Below, one piece after another: positions 55,501 to 64,000 of a stretch of 64,000 bases of DNA. Position 1 is the stretch's first letter; each line of letters starts with the position of its first letter. Position numbers and translations under genes: made by a program. The DNA is from Thermoplasmatales archaeon I-plasma. GTDB taxonomy: Archaea > Thermoplasmatota > Thermoplasmata > Thermoplasmatales > GCA-001856825. The notes under the pieces are model-generated. The model was not told the DNA's origin and ran no database searches. It saw only the letters and a list, made by a program, of their open reading frames with translations. The stretch covers positions 302,581-366,580 of the forward strand of contig ATMD01000001.1 in assembly GCA_001856825.1 (NCBI GenBank). The letters run 5' to 3'.

Positions 55501-56538
55501 TCAGACGAATCCAGCCCTTGCATCAAACACAAGTCCCGCGAGTTTCTCCATGTCCTTTTCCTCGTTATGGAGGAGTACTGAAAGGGCCATTGCATCTCTA
55601 TAGAATTTTTCTATCCCAAAGTCCTCCAGATAGCCGTATCCGCCATGTATCTGAAGGGATGTCCTGCTGATGTCCTTTGCCAGGGTGAGTGCCTTGTGCT
55701 TTAGGAACAATGCTTCTTTTTCGCTCGGTGTTGCAGCCAGAAGGTCGTGGAAATACCTCTTCAGTATGTCCATCTCTGCTACAAGCGATGCTATGTCAAA
55801 TGCCAGTGGCTGGAAGTCCTTCAGGTAATGGCCGAATGCAGTTCTGACCTTGGCGTAGTCAAGAGCTTTCTGCGAAACTCCCTCGCTCATTCCTAGTGCA
55901 ATTGCTGCAACGGGTATGGAGAGTTCCTCATACATCCTCTCCAGCATCTTTCTCCCGTCCTTGCTGATTATTGAGAAGTCAGCCGAGTCAACCGTGATGC
56001 TCGAGAAGCCGATACTCCTGAAACCAAGTTTCTTGTGTCTCTTCCCTGCCGAGAAGCCTGATTTAATTAGCACAAGTTCCCCTGAATCAAGTAGGGTGAT
56101 GACAAAATCTGAGTCACTACCGAATACAAACTCCTTTTCTCCCTTGATCCTTCCTCCCTCCACCCTGAGGCTCCCGTTCTGGTCCTTGCCAACAAGCAGG
56201 TCAGAAAAGGTGACCGTCCCTGACTTCGACCCGTTCGATACGGAATCTACTATCCCCTTCTCATTCACAACTGAAGAGAAGGAATTTATCATTAGCGTCT
56301 TCACGGCTACTGCGGGAGCGGATTTTGCCAGGTTTTCAAGAACGACGGAGAGCGCCTTGATGTCCGCGCCCTTCCCATCTTCTCCCTGGCCTGCCATAGA
56401 GAAGAAACCCTGGTCTGCGAGCATCTTAACGAACTCCTTGCCCATAGCTTCATTCTCCAGTTTGAGAGAATTGTTATCCACGTACTTCGCGTTGAAATCC
56501 TTAACAGTACTCTCCAAGATCTCATATTCCTCTTCCAT
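55501..56538 (-). CDS. ACAD-like subunit lacking the catalytic Glu motif
   Basis: 345 residues from the ATG at 56538. The C-terminal helical domain is clearly ACAD (KVRTAFGHYLKDFQPLAFDIASL, IHGGYGYLEDFGIEKFYRDA), but where ACADs carry the Y/W-E-G-T motif it reads VLLHNEEKDMEKLAG. The N-terminal and middle domains are much diverged. It starts 5 bp after the complete ACAD encoded upstream, so the two are likely co-translated and may form a heteromer like the alpha2-beta2 ACADs known from actinobacterial steroid degradation. The frame is open to 56613; the GTG at 56547 is an alternative start. Confidence 0.75.
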   Translation of the reverse strand: MEEEYEILESTVKDFNAKYVDNNSLKLENEAMGKEFVKMLADQGFFSMAGQGEDGKGADIKALSVVLENLAKSAPAVAVKTLMINSFSSVVNEKGIVDSVSNGSKSGTVTFSDLLVGKDQNGSLRVEGGRIKGEKEFVFGSDSDFVITLLDSGELVLIKSGFSAGKRHKKLGFRSIGFSSITVDSADFSIISKDGRKMLERMYEELSIPVAAIALGMSEGVSQKALDYAKVRTAFGHYLKDFQPLAFDIASLVAEMDILKRYFHDLLAATPSEKEALFLKHKALTLAKDISRTSLQIHGGYGYLEDFGIEKFYRDAMALSVLLHNEEKDMEKLAGLVFDARAGFV

Positions 56539-56543
56539 CTCTT

Positions 56544-57671
56544 TCACGCTCCCTCTTCCTTCAGCATCATTCTCGTGATTATAAGTTTCTCCACTTCCGT
56601 CGTCCCCTCCCATATGTCAAGTATCTTTGCGTCCCTGAAGAACCTCTCAAGGTCAGTCGTCAGTCCATGCAATGACATTAGCTCCATTGCCCTCCTTGTT
56701 GAAAAGACCGCAGTATCTGCGGCATAATATTTGGACATGCTCGTGACTACGGGGTTTGGTGTGAATTTAAACAGGTAGGATGCTGCCTTGTAAGTGAGGT
56801 TCCTTGCTGCCTCAACCCTTGTTGCTATTTCTGCAATTGCGAGTTGCAGGTTTTCCTTCAGCTCACCTGTCTCTGACATTTCTCCATATTTCTTTGAGTA
56901 TTCTACAAGCCTGTCGAGTGCCCCATGGGCAATACCCAGGCCCTGGGCTGCAACATATATCCTGCTTATGTTGAAGAAGGTCATGATGTAATAGAATCCC
57001 TTTCCCTCTTCTCCCACCAAATTCTCCTTCGGGACGCGGACGTTGTTGAATATGAGTTCCGCAGTATTCGTCGCCCTCACTCCCAGTTTCCCGTGTAGCT
57101 TGTTCACAGCAAATCCGGGACTCTTTGCATCTACCACAAAGACACTCAATCCCCTGTGTTTCTTCTCCGGGGAAGGCGGAGGGCTTGTCCTCGCAAGGAC
57201 CAGGAAGTAATCCGCGATCTGGCCATTGCTGATAAACATCTTCCCTCCATTTAGGATATATGAATCTCCGTCCTGTTTCGCCTCAGTCTTGATGTTCGCA
57301 ACGTCCGACCCTCCGCCAGGCTCAGTGACACCCAGTCCGAGTGTCTTCTGGCCAGCGAACACAGGATTCATGTATTTCTCCTTCTGTGAATCATTTCCGA
57401 AGAGCATGAATATCTCAGAACCGAAGGCGGATATTGTAACAGAAATGCCGAGACCCGGGTCCCTGCGCACAAGCTCCTCTATTGTCACAAGGACCTTCCA
57501 CGGGTTGGAAAAATCAAGTATCTTCTCCCTTTTAGAAATTGCAACTATGTCTGTTGGAAACTGCTCTTCCCTGTCAGACCTTTCAGCCACTTCTTCCGTG
57601 AAATGCTTTCTTGCGAATTCCTTTGCCTTTACTATTGCTTCCTTGGCCTCATCACTCAATTCGAAATCCAT
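56544..57671 (-). CDS. Acyl-CoA dehydrogenase, catalytic
   Basis: 375 residues with complete ACAD architecture: TEPGGGSDVANIKTEA at the flavin site, FISNGQIADYFLVLART, a helical C-terminal domain and the catalytic Glu in DIWEGTTEVEKLIITRMML. Electrons would go to EtfAB encoded at 61.6-63.2 kb. Operon: thiolase, this gene, then the degenerate ACAD partner, with 3-5 bp gaps. Confidence 0.93.
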   Translation of the reverse strand: MDFELSDEAKEAIVKAKEFARKHFTEEVAERSDREEQFPTDIVAISKREKILDFSNPWKVLVTIEELVRRDPGLGISVTISAFGSEIFMLFGNDSQKEKYMNPVFAGQKTLGLGVTEPGGGSDVANIKTEAKQDGDSYILNGGKMFISNGQIADYFLVLARTSPPPSPEKKHRGLSVFVVDAKSPGFAVNKLHGKLGVRATNTAELIFNNVRVPKENLVGEEGKGFYYIMTFFNISRIYVAAQGLGIAHGALDRLVEYSKKYGEMSETGELKENLQLAIAEIATRVEAARNLTYKAASYLFKFTPNPVVTSMSKYYAADTAVFSTRRAMELMSLHGLTTDLERFFRDAKILDIWEGTTEVEKLIITRMMLKEEGA

Positions 57672-57674
57672 TTT

Positions 57675-58880
57675 TTACACCTTCTCTATTAATGCGGAGT
57701 AACCTTGCCCTCCTCCAACGCAGAGTGTCGCCATCCCCTTCTCCTTCCCCTTCAGATTCAGCAGTCTTGAGAGCGTTCCTGCAAGCCTTGCTCCGGATGC
57801 TCCGAGTGGATGGCCGATTGCAATTGCACCTCCGTTGACATTCACTCTCTCTCTCGGAATATTAAGCTCCTTCATTGCGTTTAGCACCACAACTGCAAAC
57901 GCCTCGTTTATCTCCCACAGGTCTATGTCATCTGCGCTGAGGCCGGCACTAGCCAACGCTTTCTTTGATGCCGGGACCGGTCCTTCTCCCATGATTGACG
58001 GGTCCACTGCAGCCCAGCCAAATGCGCTAACCTTTGAAATTGGCTTGAGTCCGTATTCCTTAACCTTCTTCCCCGATGCAAGCATTACAAGGGATGCTCC
58101 TGCATTTAGGGGTGAGGAGTTTCCTGCAGTTATCACGCCACCTTCCTTGAATGCGGGAGGAAGCTTCTTCATCTGCTCGACCGTACTATCCTTCCTTATT
58201 GACTGATCCTTGTCTACAACCTTCATTTCCCCTTCAATCTCCACCTCTATGGGGAGGATCTCTCCCTTGAAGTAGCCTTCATCCTGAGCCTTGGATGCTC
58301 GCATCTGGCTCTCGTAGGCGAACTGGTCCATCTCTTCCCTCTTTATTCCCTTCAGTGCGGCCAGCTTCTCAGCTGTCAAGCCCATATAAAAACCTGTCTT
58401 CATGTCATATTTCAAGTATTCGGGCCTGAGGAGAAGCTTGAGATTTGGACTTACCATCGGGTTATCGCCCAGAGGCACATGGGTCATATGTTCCATCCCT
58501 CCGGCAAGTACGATTTCAGAATTTCCGGTCATTATTTCCATCGTTCCTATCGTTATTGCGTTAAGGGACGATGAGCATGCCCTGTCAATAGCCATTGCTG
58601 GCACCTCCACAGGAAATCCGGCAAGTAGAAGGGGCTGCCTGCCACCGTACATCCAGTTCTCCCCAACCTGAAGGGCGGAACCAAGTATCACATCGTTTAT
58701 CTCCTTGGGTTTCACACCCGTCTCCTTCACTGAATCCTTCATCAGTTCGGCAAGTGCTTCGTCCATCCTGATGTTGTTGAATACGTCTTTTGATGGATCA
58801 TTTGGTCTTGACCGAGAGAAAGCCGTTCTCTTGTAATATACAATATAAACATCGTTTTCCTTTTCGCGCATTGAAACCAA
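57675..58880 (-). CDS. fadA: Acetyl-CoA acyltransferase (thiolase)
   Basis: 401-residue degradative thiolase cleaving 3-ketoacyl-CoA. Catalytic Cys102 in DRACSSSLNAIT, GGMEHMTHVP, His in NGGAIAIGHPLGASGAR and the second Cys in CVGGGQGYSALIEK. First gene of the operon with the two ACADs; stop is 3 bp before the ACAD start. Start at 58880 or the in-frame ATG three codons later. Confidence 0.93.
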   Translation of the reverse strand: MVSMREKENDVYIVYYKRTAFSRSRPNDPSKDVFNNIRMDEALAELMKDSVKETGVKPKEINDVILGSALQVGENWMYGGRQPLLLAGFPVEVPAMAIDRACSSSLNAITIGTMEIMTGNSEIVLAGGMEHMTHVPLGDNPMVSPNLKLLLRPEYLKYDMKTGFYMGLTAEKLAALKGIKREEMDQFAYESQMRASKAQDEGYFKGEILPIEVEIEGEMKVVDKDQSIRKDSTVEQMKKLPPAFKEGGVITAGNSSPLNAGASLVMLASGKKVKEYGLKPISKVSAFGWAAVDPSIMGEGPVPASKKALASAGLSADDIDLWEINEAFAVVVLNAMKELNIPRERVNVNGGAIAIGHPLGASGARLAGTLSRLLNLKGKEKGMATLCVGGGQGYSALIEKV

Positions 58881-58934
58881 TCATTTATACAATTCTTCTA
58901 TTTAATTCGTGGCGCTACAGTGGATAAAAATTTT

Positions 58935-59396
58935 TTACGAGGCTAAAATATTGATTTCCACTGGCCCGACGTATCCATAGTTCGGCGACTTGATAGTGAG
59001 TGTTATGGTTTGCGTTGAATGCGCACCTATCTGAATTGGGAGGGGCCCGCTTGACCCAGTAAGTGTGAAGCCTCCTGTAGATACGGTAATGGAATCAATC
59101 GTCCTCGTTGCATTTGCATAATTGGATATTGGGAGAGAGAAATGGAATTCCTCTCCTGCGTTGAGTGTCTTTACATTCCAGGTAAAATTCTGGTAGACGT
59201 TTCCGAAGTACCCCTGCTGATTTCCAGTGTAGTTGATATGCACCTGGATTCCCATGACGTTCACAGTACCTACTGTGTTGAGAGAAAGACCTAAAAAGAC
59301 TGAGATCACAATGATAGAGACGACCACGGCGACTATTACGACTCTCTTCCTGTTCCTGTGCAACTCCTCGGTGACCGGGATCCTAACAGGTTCCAT
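58935..59396 (-). CDS. Anchored extracytoplasmic beta-rich protein, unknown
   Basis: 153 residues: basic N-terminus (HRNRKRV), one hydrophobic helix (18-38), then a Thr/Ser/Asn-rich beta-type domain with several sequons, outside the cell. No family recognised. A closing segment (IGAHSTQTITLTIKSPNYGYVGPVEINIL) resembles immunoglobulin-like or CARDB-type strands. Divergent from the Fe-S oxidoreductase gene, with the shared upstream region about 130 bp. Confidence 0.65.
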   Translation of the reverse strand: MEPVRIPVTEELHRNRKRVVIVAVVVSIIVISVFLGLSLNTVGTVNVMGIQVHINYTGNQQGYFGNVYQNFTWNVKTLNAGEEFHFSLPISNYANATRTIDSITVSTGGFTLTGSSGPLPIQIGAHSTQTITLTIKSPNYGYVGPVEINILAS

Positions 59397-59525
59397 CTAG
59401 ATACAACAGTTCAGTCTTTCTTCATTTAAAAATTGAGTGGTAGTTCAGTTCGTCTTTAAATGAAAAACCTGGAAGATGCCAGAAAAGAGTTATAATAATG
59501 AAGACATTTTTGAATTAGACCTATA

Positions 59526-61511
59526 ATGGCTGCTGGAATAGTTAGTCCAACCCTTGTTTTTATACCAGAATTAGAACTCATAATCCTCTACGTGACCTCG
59601 TTCTCTGCAGCCATTTTCGTTCTATACTGGTGGTACAGGTCATACAGCCGCCTTGGCATAAGCATCACAGCAATACTGGACTACATAAGAAAGAACTGGA
59701 AGGCAATGATATCACAGGCACTCAGCTACGGTGCATTCCACAAGAAGACTGTCAGGAACACGTATGCAGGCGTGATGCACCTGCTGATTTTCTACGGAAT
59801 GCTCATCCTTTTCATCAGCACTTCCCTCATTGCACTTTCACACGACATACTGAAGCCACTTTTCCACTTCGGCATTTTGACGGGCACATTCTACCTGAAT
59901 TTCGAGGTATGGGCAAATACAGGCGGGCTTATGCTGATGGCAGGCCTCTGCATGGCACTATACCGGAGACTTGCAAAGAAGATAAAGCTCGAATCAGTCT
60001 TTGATGACTACATCCTCATCTCTGGGCTTTTGATACTTTCCATTGAAGGTTTCTTCCTCGGTGCACTGAAGATAGCGCTCTTCAGGAACGGGTTTGACAT
60101 ATACAGGTACATAGAGTGGTATCTTTCTTACATATTTCCGGCAGGAATGAACGTCAATACCGCAATACAGGTCTACAGGGAATTATGGCTTGTGCACATC
60201 CTGACTGCTTTTGCGCTTGCGATATACCTGCCATTCTCAAAATTCTCTCACATAGTCCTTTCTTGGACTAATGTGACTATCAAAAAATTCCATCCTAGGG
60301 GTGAACTATCCACTCCTTTCCTCCTCTCTGAGGCGCTGGAAACAGGCAACATAGATTTCACAGTTGGGGCTAAGGAAGTTGCTAACCTTTCAACTCCAAT
60401 GAAGATCGATTCGCTCGCATGCACAAACTGCGGTAGGTGCGAGAGAGCTTGTCCTGCGGTGCTCTCCGGTTCCGATCTGGACCCAAGGCTTGTTGTGCAG
60501 AACGTCAAGGCAGTTGTCTACAACGGGAAGGTGGAAATGGTTCCAGGCATTCTGAGCGAGAACGCCGCATGGGCATGCACCACATGCCAGGCTTGCGTCG
60601 AGGAATGCCCTGTACTGATTGATCCTCATTCCTTCGTAATTGAAGCAAGGCGAAATCTAGTCATGGAGAACAAGATTTCAAAGGAGATGGGGCAATACTT
60701 CAACAACCTAACAAATACGCAGAACCCATACGGGAATTCTCCTTCAGACAGGGATGCACTACTGAAATTCGGTCCGAAGTACGATTCCAGCAAGGAGGTA
60801 CTATACTGGGCAGGATGCATGGGTGCCTTTGATCCCAGGGGGAAGAAGATAGCTGAAACGGTAATGGGACTGCTGACAAAAGCTGGCGTAAATTTCGGCA
60901 TTCTAGGCTCTGAAGAGAAATGCAACGGCGAAACAGCAAGAAGGATGGGTGAAGAGGGGAGGTTCCAGGAATTAGTAATGCAGAACATCGATACTTTCAA
61001 GAGGTACAACGTTAAGAAGATCATCACCGCATGCCCTCACTGTTACAACACTTTCAAAAACGAGTACCCTAAGTTCGGCTTTCAGGCGGAGATCGTTCAT
61101 CATTCAGAATTTCTAGCTAAGCTTGTGGATGATGGCAAGCTCAAGGTGAAGAAGACAAATGAGACAGTAACACTCCATGATCCGTGCTATCTAGGAAGGG
61201 TTAACGGCGAATACGACAACACCAGATTCATAGTCAATTCGTTCGGTAATCTCAAGGAGATGGAGAAATCAAGGCAGAACAGCATGTGCTGCGGTGCAGG
61301 TGGAGGGAATTACTGGTATAAGGTGAAAAGCCAGGACAGCATATCACACCTCAGGATGCAGCAGGCGCTAGACACAAAGGCAACCAAGCTCGCAGTTGCA
61401 TGTCCATTTTGCAATGCAATGATGGACGATGCCTCGAGAAGCATGGATGCACAGAACAAAATAGAGATAAAGGACGTAGCAGAGCTGATTTCAGAAAACC
61501 TGGAGAACTGA
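59526..61511 (+). CDS. Membrane Fe-S oxidoreductase, candidate ETF:quinone oxidoreductase
   Basis: 661 residues. Five to six N-terminal membrane helices with His residues of the NarI-like haem b type (HLLIFYGMLILF, ALSHDILKPLFH), then two 4Fe-4S motifs (CTNCGRCERACP at about 298, CTTCQACVEECP at about 350), then two CCG domains (CMGAFDPRG...KCNGE; DPCYLGR...CCGAGGGNYW) like HdrD/GlpC. This is the layout of the EMO proteins proposed as ETF:(methyl)menaquinone oxidoreductase. Position just before etfBA supports the role of passing acyl-CoA electrons to quinone. Confidence 0.85.
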   Translation: MAAGIVSPTLVFIPELELIILYVTSFSAAIFVLYWWYRSYSRLGISITAILDYIRKNWKAMISQALSYGAFHKKTVRNTYAGVMHLLIFYGMLILFISTSLIALSHDILKPLFHFGILTGTFYLNFEVWANTGGLMLMAGLCMALYRRLAKKIKLESVFDDYILISGLLILSIEGFFLGALKIALFRNGFDIYRYIEWYLSYIFPAGMNVNTAIQVYRELWLVHILTAFALAIYLPFSKFSHIVLSWTNVTIKKFHPRGELSTPFLLSEALETGNIDFTVGAKEVANLSTPMKIDSLACTNCGRCERACPAVLSGSDLDPRLVVQNVKAVVYNGKVEMVPGILSENAAWACTTCQACVEECPVLIDPHSFVIEARRNLVMENKISKEMGQYFNNLTNTQNPYGNSPSDRDALLKFGPKYDSSKEVLYWAGCMGAFDPRGKKIAETVMGLLTKAGVNFGILGSEEKCNGETARRMGEEGRFQELVMQNIDTFKRYNVKKIITACPHCYNTFKNEYPKFGFQAEIVHHSEFLAKLVDDGKLKVKKTNETVTLHDPCYLGRVNGEYDNTRFIVNSFGNLKEMEKSRQNSMCCGAGGGNYWYKVKSQDSISHLRMQQALDTKATKLAVACPFCNAMMDDASRSMDAQNKIEIKDVAELISENLEN

Positions 61512-61560
61512 GACTTCAAAAGAAAAAATATATGGTGAATGTGACATTAACTGACATCAG

Positions 61561-62316
61561 GTGATTTATCTGCCATACAACATTATAGTTCTGATAAAAC
61601 AGATTCTCGACATAGACCAGATGAAGACGAATCCCAGCACCGGGGAGCCGATTACTGAAGGTGTTCCGATGCGTATTGAGAACCTCAGCAAGAATGCGAT
61701 AGAGGCGGCAGTCCGTATCAAGGAGAAATCCGGGGGGAAGGTTACGGGAATCATTTTTGGAGGAGAACAGTCAAGTAGCGCGATGAAGGAAGCGTATGCA
61801 ATAGGCGTTGACGATGGGATTGTAATCAAGGGATACAAGGGGAAGAACCCGTCAGTTACAGCAAAGGTTCTTTCGGATAAGATAAAGACCCTGCCCTACG
61901 ACATGGTAATACTGGGAAACCAGTCTGCAGACACCTATACCGGACTCTTGCCTGGTAAGCTGTCCAGTTTGCTGAACGTACCCCTCCTCGGGAATGCAGT
62001 TTCCATTGAGCCGGGGGAGAAGGAAGTTAAGGTGACGAGAGTTCTTGAGGACCACAACGTGATTCTCAAGGGTAACTTCCCCGTCATCATATCCGTATCT
62101 CAGGAAATAAATGAGCCAAGGCTTCCCGCAGTCCTACAGATCATAAAGGCAGGCAAGAGGGAGATAAAGATGGAGACTGCATCAATCCAGGATTCGTCAT
62201 CAATAAAGGTTCTTTCCGATAAGGCACCTAAGAGCGAAAGGAAGAAGGAAGTTTACGAGGAGCCAGAGAAGGCAATACCCGTTCTGACCAGGGTGATAAA
62301 GGAGGCGATGTTGTGA
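61561..62316 (+). CDS. etfB: Electron transfer flavoprotein beta subunit
   Basis: 251-residue EtfB: IIVLIKQILDI start, a nucleotide-binding fold with AMP or FAD, DMVILGNQSADTYTGLLPGKLSSLL and PRLPAVLQIIKAGKREI, the recognition-loop region that docks dehydrogenases. GTG start at 61561, about 50 bp after the Fe-S protein. Overlaps etfA by 4 bp. Confidence 0.93.
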   Translation: MIYLPYNIIVLIKQILDIDQMKTNPSTGEPITEGVPMRIENLSKNAIEAAVRIKEKSGGKVTGIIFGGEQSSSAMKEAYAIGVDDGIVIKGYKGKNPSVTAKVLSDKIKTLPYDMVILGNQSADTYTGLLPGKLSSLLNVPLLGNAVSIEPGEKEVKVTRVLEDHNVILKGNFPVIISVSQEINEPRLPAVLQIIKAGKREIKMETASIQDSSSIKVLSDKAPKSERKKEVYEEPEKAIPVLTRVIKEAML

Positions 62317-63206
62317 GGGGAATAGTATTTTCAGACAAGGAGGACATTCTGTCACAGGCACTGACATTCTTCAGGCAGAAGATGGAAATAGACGCCGCAA
62401 TTTATTCTGAGAACCCCCAATCAAGCGGGCAGTACGGGGCAAAAAAGCTTTTCGTCCTCCAGGGAGCTGGATTTTCAGACAACGTTTCTGATGCGCTACT
62501 TAGCATCATTCAGAAGGAGAATTATGATTTTATCTTCATCACTTCCACTGCACTGGGAAGGGAGGTAGCAGGAATAGTCTCGGACAAACTTGGGAAGGAG
62601 ATCATCGCAGAAATATTCGATTTCAACATAGACAACTCAAAAGTCAAGACGAAGAGATTTGCATGGGGAGGGAAGACTGTTGCGGAGGAAGAATCTGAAT
62701 GCAGGATATTTACTGTTATGCCAGGCATAATAGAAGCTACAACCGTCCCCGAAAAGTCGGAAGTATCCCAGATCAAGATGAACGATTCTAAGGTCTCCCT
62801 CGTGCAGACAATACCGAAGACGTCTTCTACAGTGGATTTGGAGCACGCTGGCATAATAGTCTCAATAGGGAGGGGAATAGGTAAGAAGGAGGCAATAGAC
62901 CAGATAATGCCACTCGTTAAGGCTGTGAAGGGTGAACTTGCAGGATCAAGGCCCGTATGCCTAGATTACCAGTGGCTTAGCGAGGACAGGCAGGTGGGCC
63001 TTTCGGGGAGGAAGGTGAAGCCAAAGCTCTACATCGCTCTCGGCATTTCCGGCCAGATACAGCATATTGCAGGTATGAGGGGATCAAAGACAGTCATCGC
63101 TATAAACAAGGACAAGATGGCCCCGATATTTGAAGAGGCAGATTACGGCGTGGTAGGAGACCTATTCCAGATAGTGCCGATGATCGTGAAGGCACTCCAG
63201 CAGTGA
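62313..63206 (+). CDS. etfA: Electron transfer flavoprotein alpha subunit
   Basis: 297-residue EtfA with the C-terminal FAD domain: GLSGRKVKPKLYIALGISGQIQHIAGM and INKDKMAPIFEEADYGVVGD. GTG start overlapping the etfB stop (GTGA). With EtfB it carries electrons from acyl-CoA dehydrogenases to the membrane Fe-S protein encoded upstream. Confidence 0.95.
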   Translation: MRGIVFSDKEDILSQALTFFRQKMEIDAAIYSENPQSSGQYGAKKLFVLQGAGFSDNVSDALLSIIQKENYDFIFITSTALGREVAGIVSDKLGKEIIAEIFDFNIDNSKVKTKRFAWGGKTVAEEESECRIFTVMPGIIEATTVPEKSEVSQIKMNDSKVSLVQTIPKTSSTVDLEHAGIIVSIGRGIGKKEAIDQIMPLVKAVKGELAGSRPVCLDYQWLSEDRQVGLSGRKVKPKLYIALGISGQIQHIAGMRGSKTVIAINKDKMAPIFEEADYGVVGDLFQIVPMIVKALQQ

Positions 63207-63233
63207 TTCGCTGAAAATTTAATTCTGCTATCC

Positions 63234-63998
63234 TCACTTCCCCTGGAAGTTCGGTTTCCTCTTCTGAAGCAGTGCAGTTATGCCTTCCTTCATGTCTTCC
63301 GTCCCATAGAGTATGCCTGCCGCCATGGCTTCCATCTCAAGACCTGAGTCGTAGGCAACGTCAGCTCCCCTGTTAATCAGTCTCTTGACCAGGCTTGCGG
63401 CAATAGGGGATGACCCTATCGCTATGGATTCTGCCAGTTCCATTGCACCTGAATCCACCTTTTCCTTCGGGTAGAGTTCTGAGACTATACCCATATCAAA
63501 TGCCTGCTGTCCTGTTATCCTCTTACCAGTGAGTATCAGGTACATCGCCCTGGAGTTTCCCACCAGTCTTGCAAGCCTCTGGCTCCCGGACCATGCAGGT
63601 AACAGCCCAAGGGTCACCTCGGGGAGTCCCATTTGGGCATCTGGGGTGGAGACCCTTATGTCGCACGACATTGAAAGTTCAAATCCGCCTCCAAGCGCCA
63701 GTCCCTTGATCTCTGCAATAACTACCTTAGGTATCTCCTGGAGTTTCTTGTAAATCCTTTCTCCCTTCCTTGCATACTCCACAAAATCAAACAGTCCTGG
63801 TATGAACTGCGATAGTTCTGCTCCTGCAGTGAAAGTATCCCCTGAACCTGTTATAAGGAGAACCCGTGTGTCCTTGTCCTCCCACACCTCATCTATAGCA
63901 CTTTCAAGATCATTCAGAAGTTCAGAATTGATGAAATTGTGCTTCGGTCGGTTGAGCAATATCCTTGAAACATGTTTCGACCCCTTCTCGAGTATAAG
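63234..63998 (-). CDS. Enoyl-CoA hydratase/isomerase family protein (N-terminus outside window)
   Basis: Crotonase-fold protein. The frame runs off the window; residues before the apparent start (LILEKGSKHVSRILLNRPKHN) match the family, so the true start lies beyond. Oxyanion-hole block GLALGGGFELSMSCD is intact, and the first catalytic Glu is in GLPEVTLG. The second Glu expected in the A-x-E-x-x-L-T-G stretch is Tyr (AMYLILTG), so it may not be an ordinary hydratase. Convergent with etfA. Confidence 0.88.
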   Translation of the reverse strand, partial: LILEKGSKHVSRILLNRPKHNFINSELLNDLESAIDEVWEDKDTRVLLITGSGDTFTAGAELSQFIPGLFDFVEYARKGERIYKKLQEIPKVVIAEIKGLALGGGFELSMSCDIRVSTPDAQMGLPEVTLGLLPAWSGSQRLARLVGNSRAMYLILTGKRITGQQAFDMGIVSELYPKEKVDSGAMELAESIAIGSSPIAASLVKRLINRGADVAYDSGLEMEAMAAGILYGTEDMKEGITALLQKRKPNFQGK

Positions 63999-64000
63999 GG

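Noticed and set aside
1-64000. CRISPR array or Cas genes
   Set aside because: No regularly spaced repeats and no Cas-like protein found on reading through; the only near-perfect tandem repeat is the 15-bp duplication at 52057-52086.
1-64000. rRNA genes or replication origin
   Set aside because: No rRNA-like sequence, Cdc6/Orc1 gene or origin-box cluster was seen.

Overview
The window is archaeal and looks like a heterotrophic member of the Thermoplasmata (Thermoplasmatales type). The evidence is the archaeal NAC, archaeal class I CCA-adding enzyme, archaeal short triosephosphate isomerase, archaeosine synthase ArcS, TATA boxes about 25-30 bp before start codons (leaderless style), SD motifs mostly at internal operon genes, and a Rieske/cytochrome b/cupredoxin respiratory cluster. 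Placement below that level is inference; there is no rRNA or ribosomal protein gene here.

Layout. 0-12 kb: housekeeping genes: a truncated RraA-like gene, a GT-C membrane protein, a tight nadK-JAMM-comB operon, an MFS exporter, pdxS with a PfkB kinase, purC, tRNA-Leu(GAG), a DUF1015 gene and trpB2. 12.2-23.7 kb: a visibly more AT-rich accessory block for peptide/amino-acid scavenging: DUF917, a complete Dpp/Opp ABC permease (BCDF), its likely binding protein, an M29/NicX-like enzyme, an Lrp regulator and an APC permease, with two possible transposon remnants. 24-30 kb: GTP-type PEP carboxykinase (reading frame broken), dipeptide epimerase, a second APC permease and a class III aminotransferase. 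30-34.6 kb: a bc1-like respiratory cluster (cupredoxin, Rieske, cytochrome b, unknown polytopic protein). 35-37.4 kb: broken transposase, VapBC module, tRNA-Lys(CTT). 37.5-49.6 kb: ATP sulfurylase, GT2 glycosyltransferase, a B12/radical-SAM protein (frame broken), K+ channel, phosphoesterase, ArcS, a tandem-RHH regulator with a degenerate FtsZ-like protein, NAC, Cca, TpiA and a peroxiredoxin. 49.6-64 kb: a fatty-acid/acyl-CoA oxidation region: thioesterase, two thiolases, DUF35, three acyl-CoA dehydrogenases, acyl-CoA ligase, a membrane Fe-S ETF:quinone oxidoreductase candidate with EtfBA, and an enoyl-CoA hydratase that runs off the window.

How it fits together. Imported peptides and amino acids are transaminated, and fatty acids are activated and beta-oxidised; acyl-CoA dehydrogenases would pass electrons through EtfAB to the membrane Fe-S protein and the quinone pool, and the Rieske/cytochrome b cluster would take them on. 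PEPCK and TpiA link this to gluconeogenesis.

Points deserving most attention: a FtsZ-fold protein whose GTP-binding signature is gone, co-transcribed with a tandem RHH protein; an acyl-CoA dehydrogenase pair in which one partner lacks the catalytic Glu motif; a cupredoxin with unusual copper-ligand pattern; and four genes each broken by a one-base insertion, three of them in short G/C runs, which may be sequencing error rather than biology.
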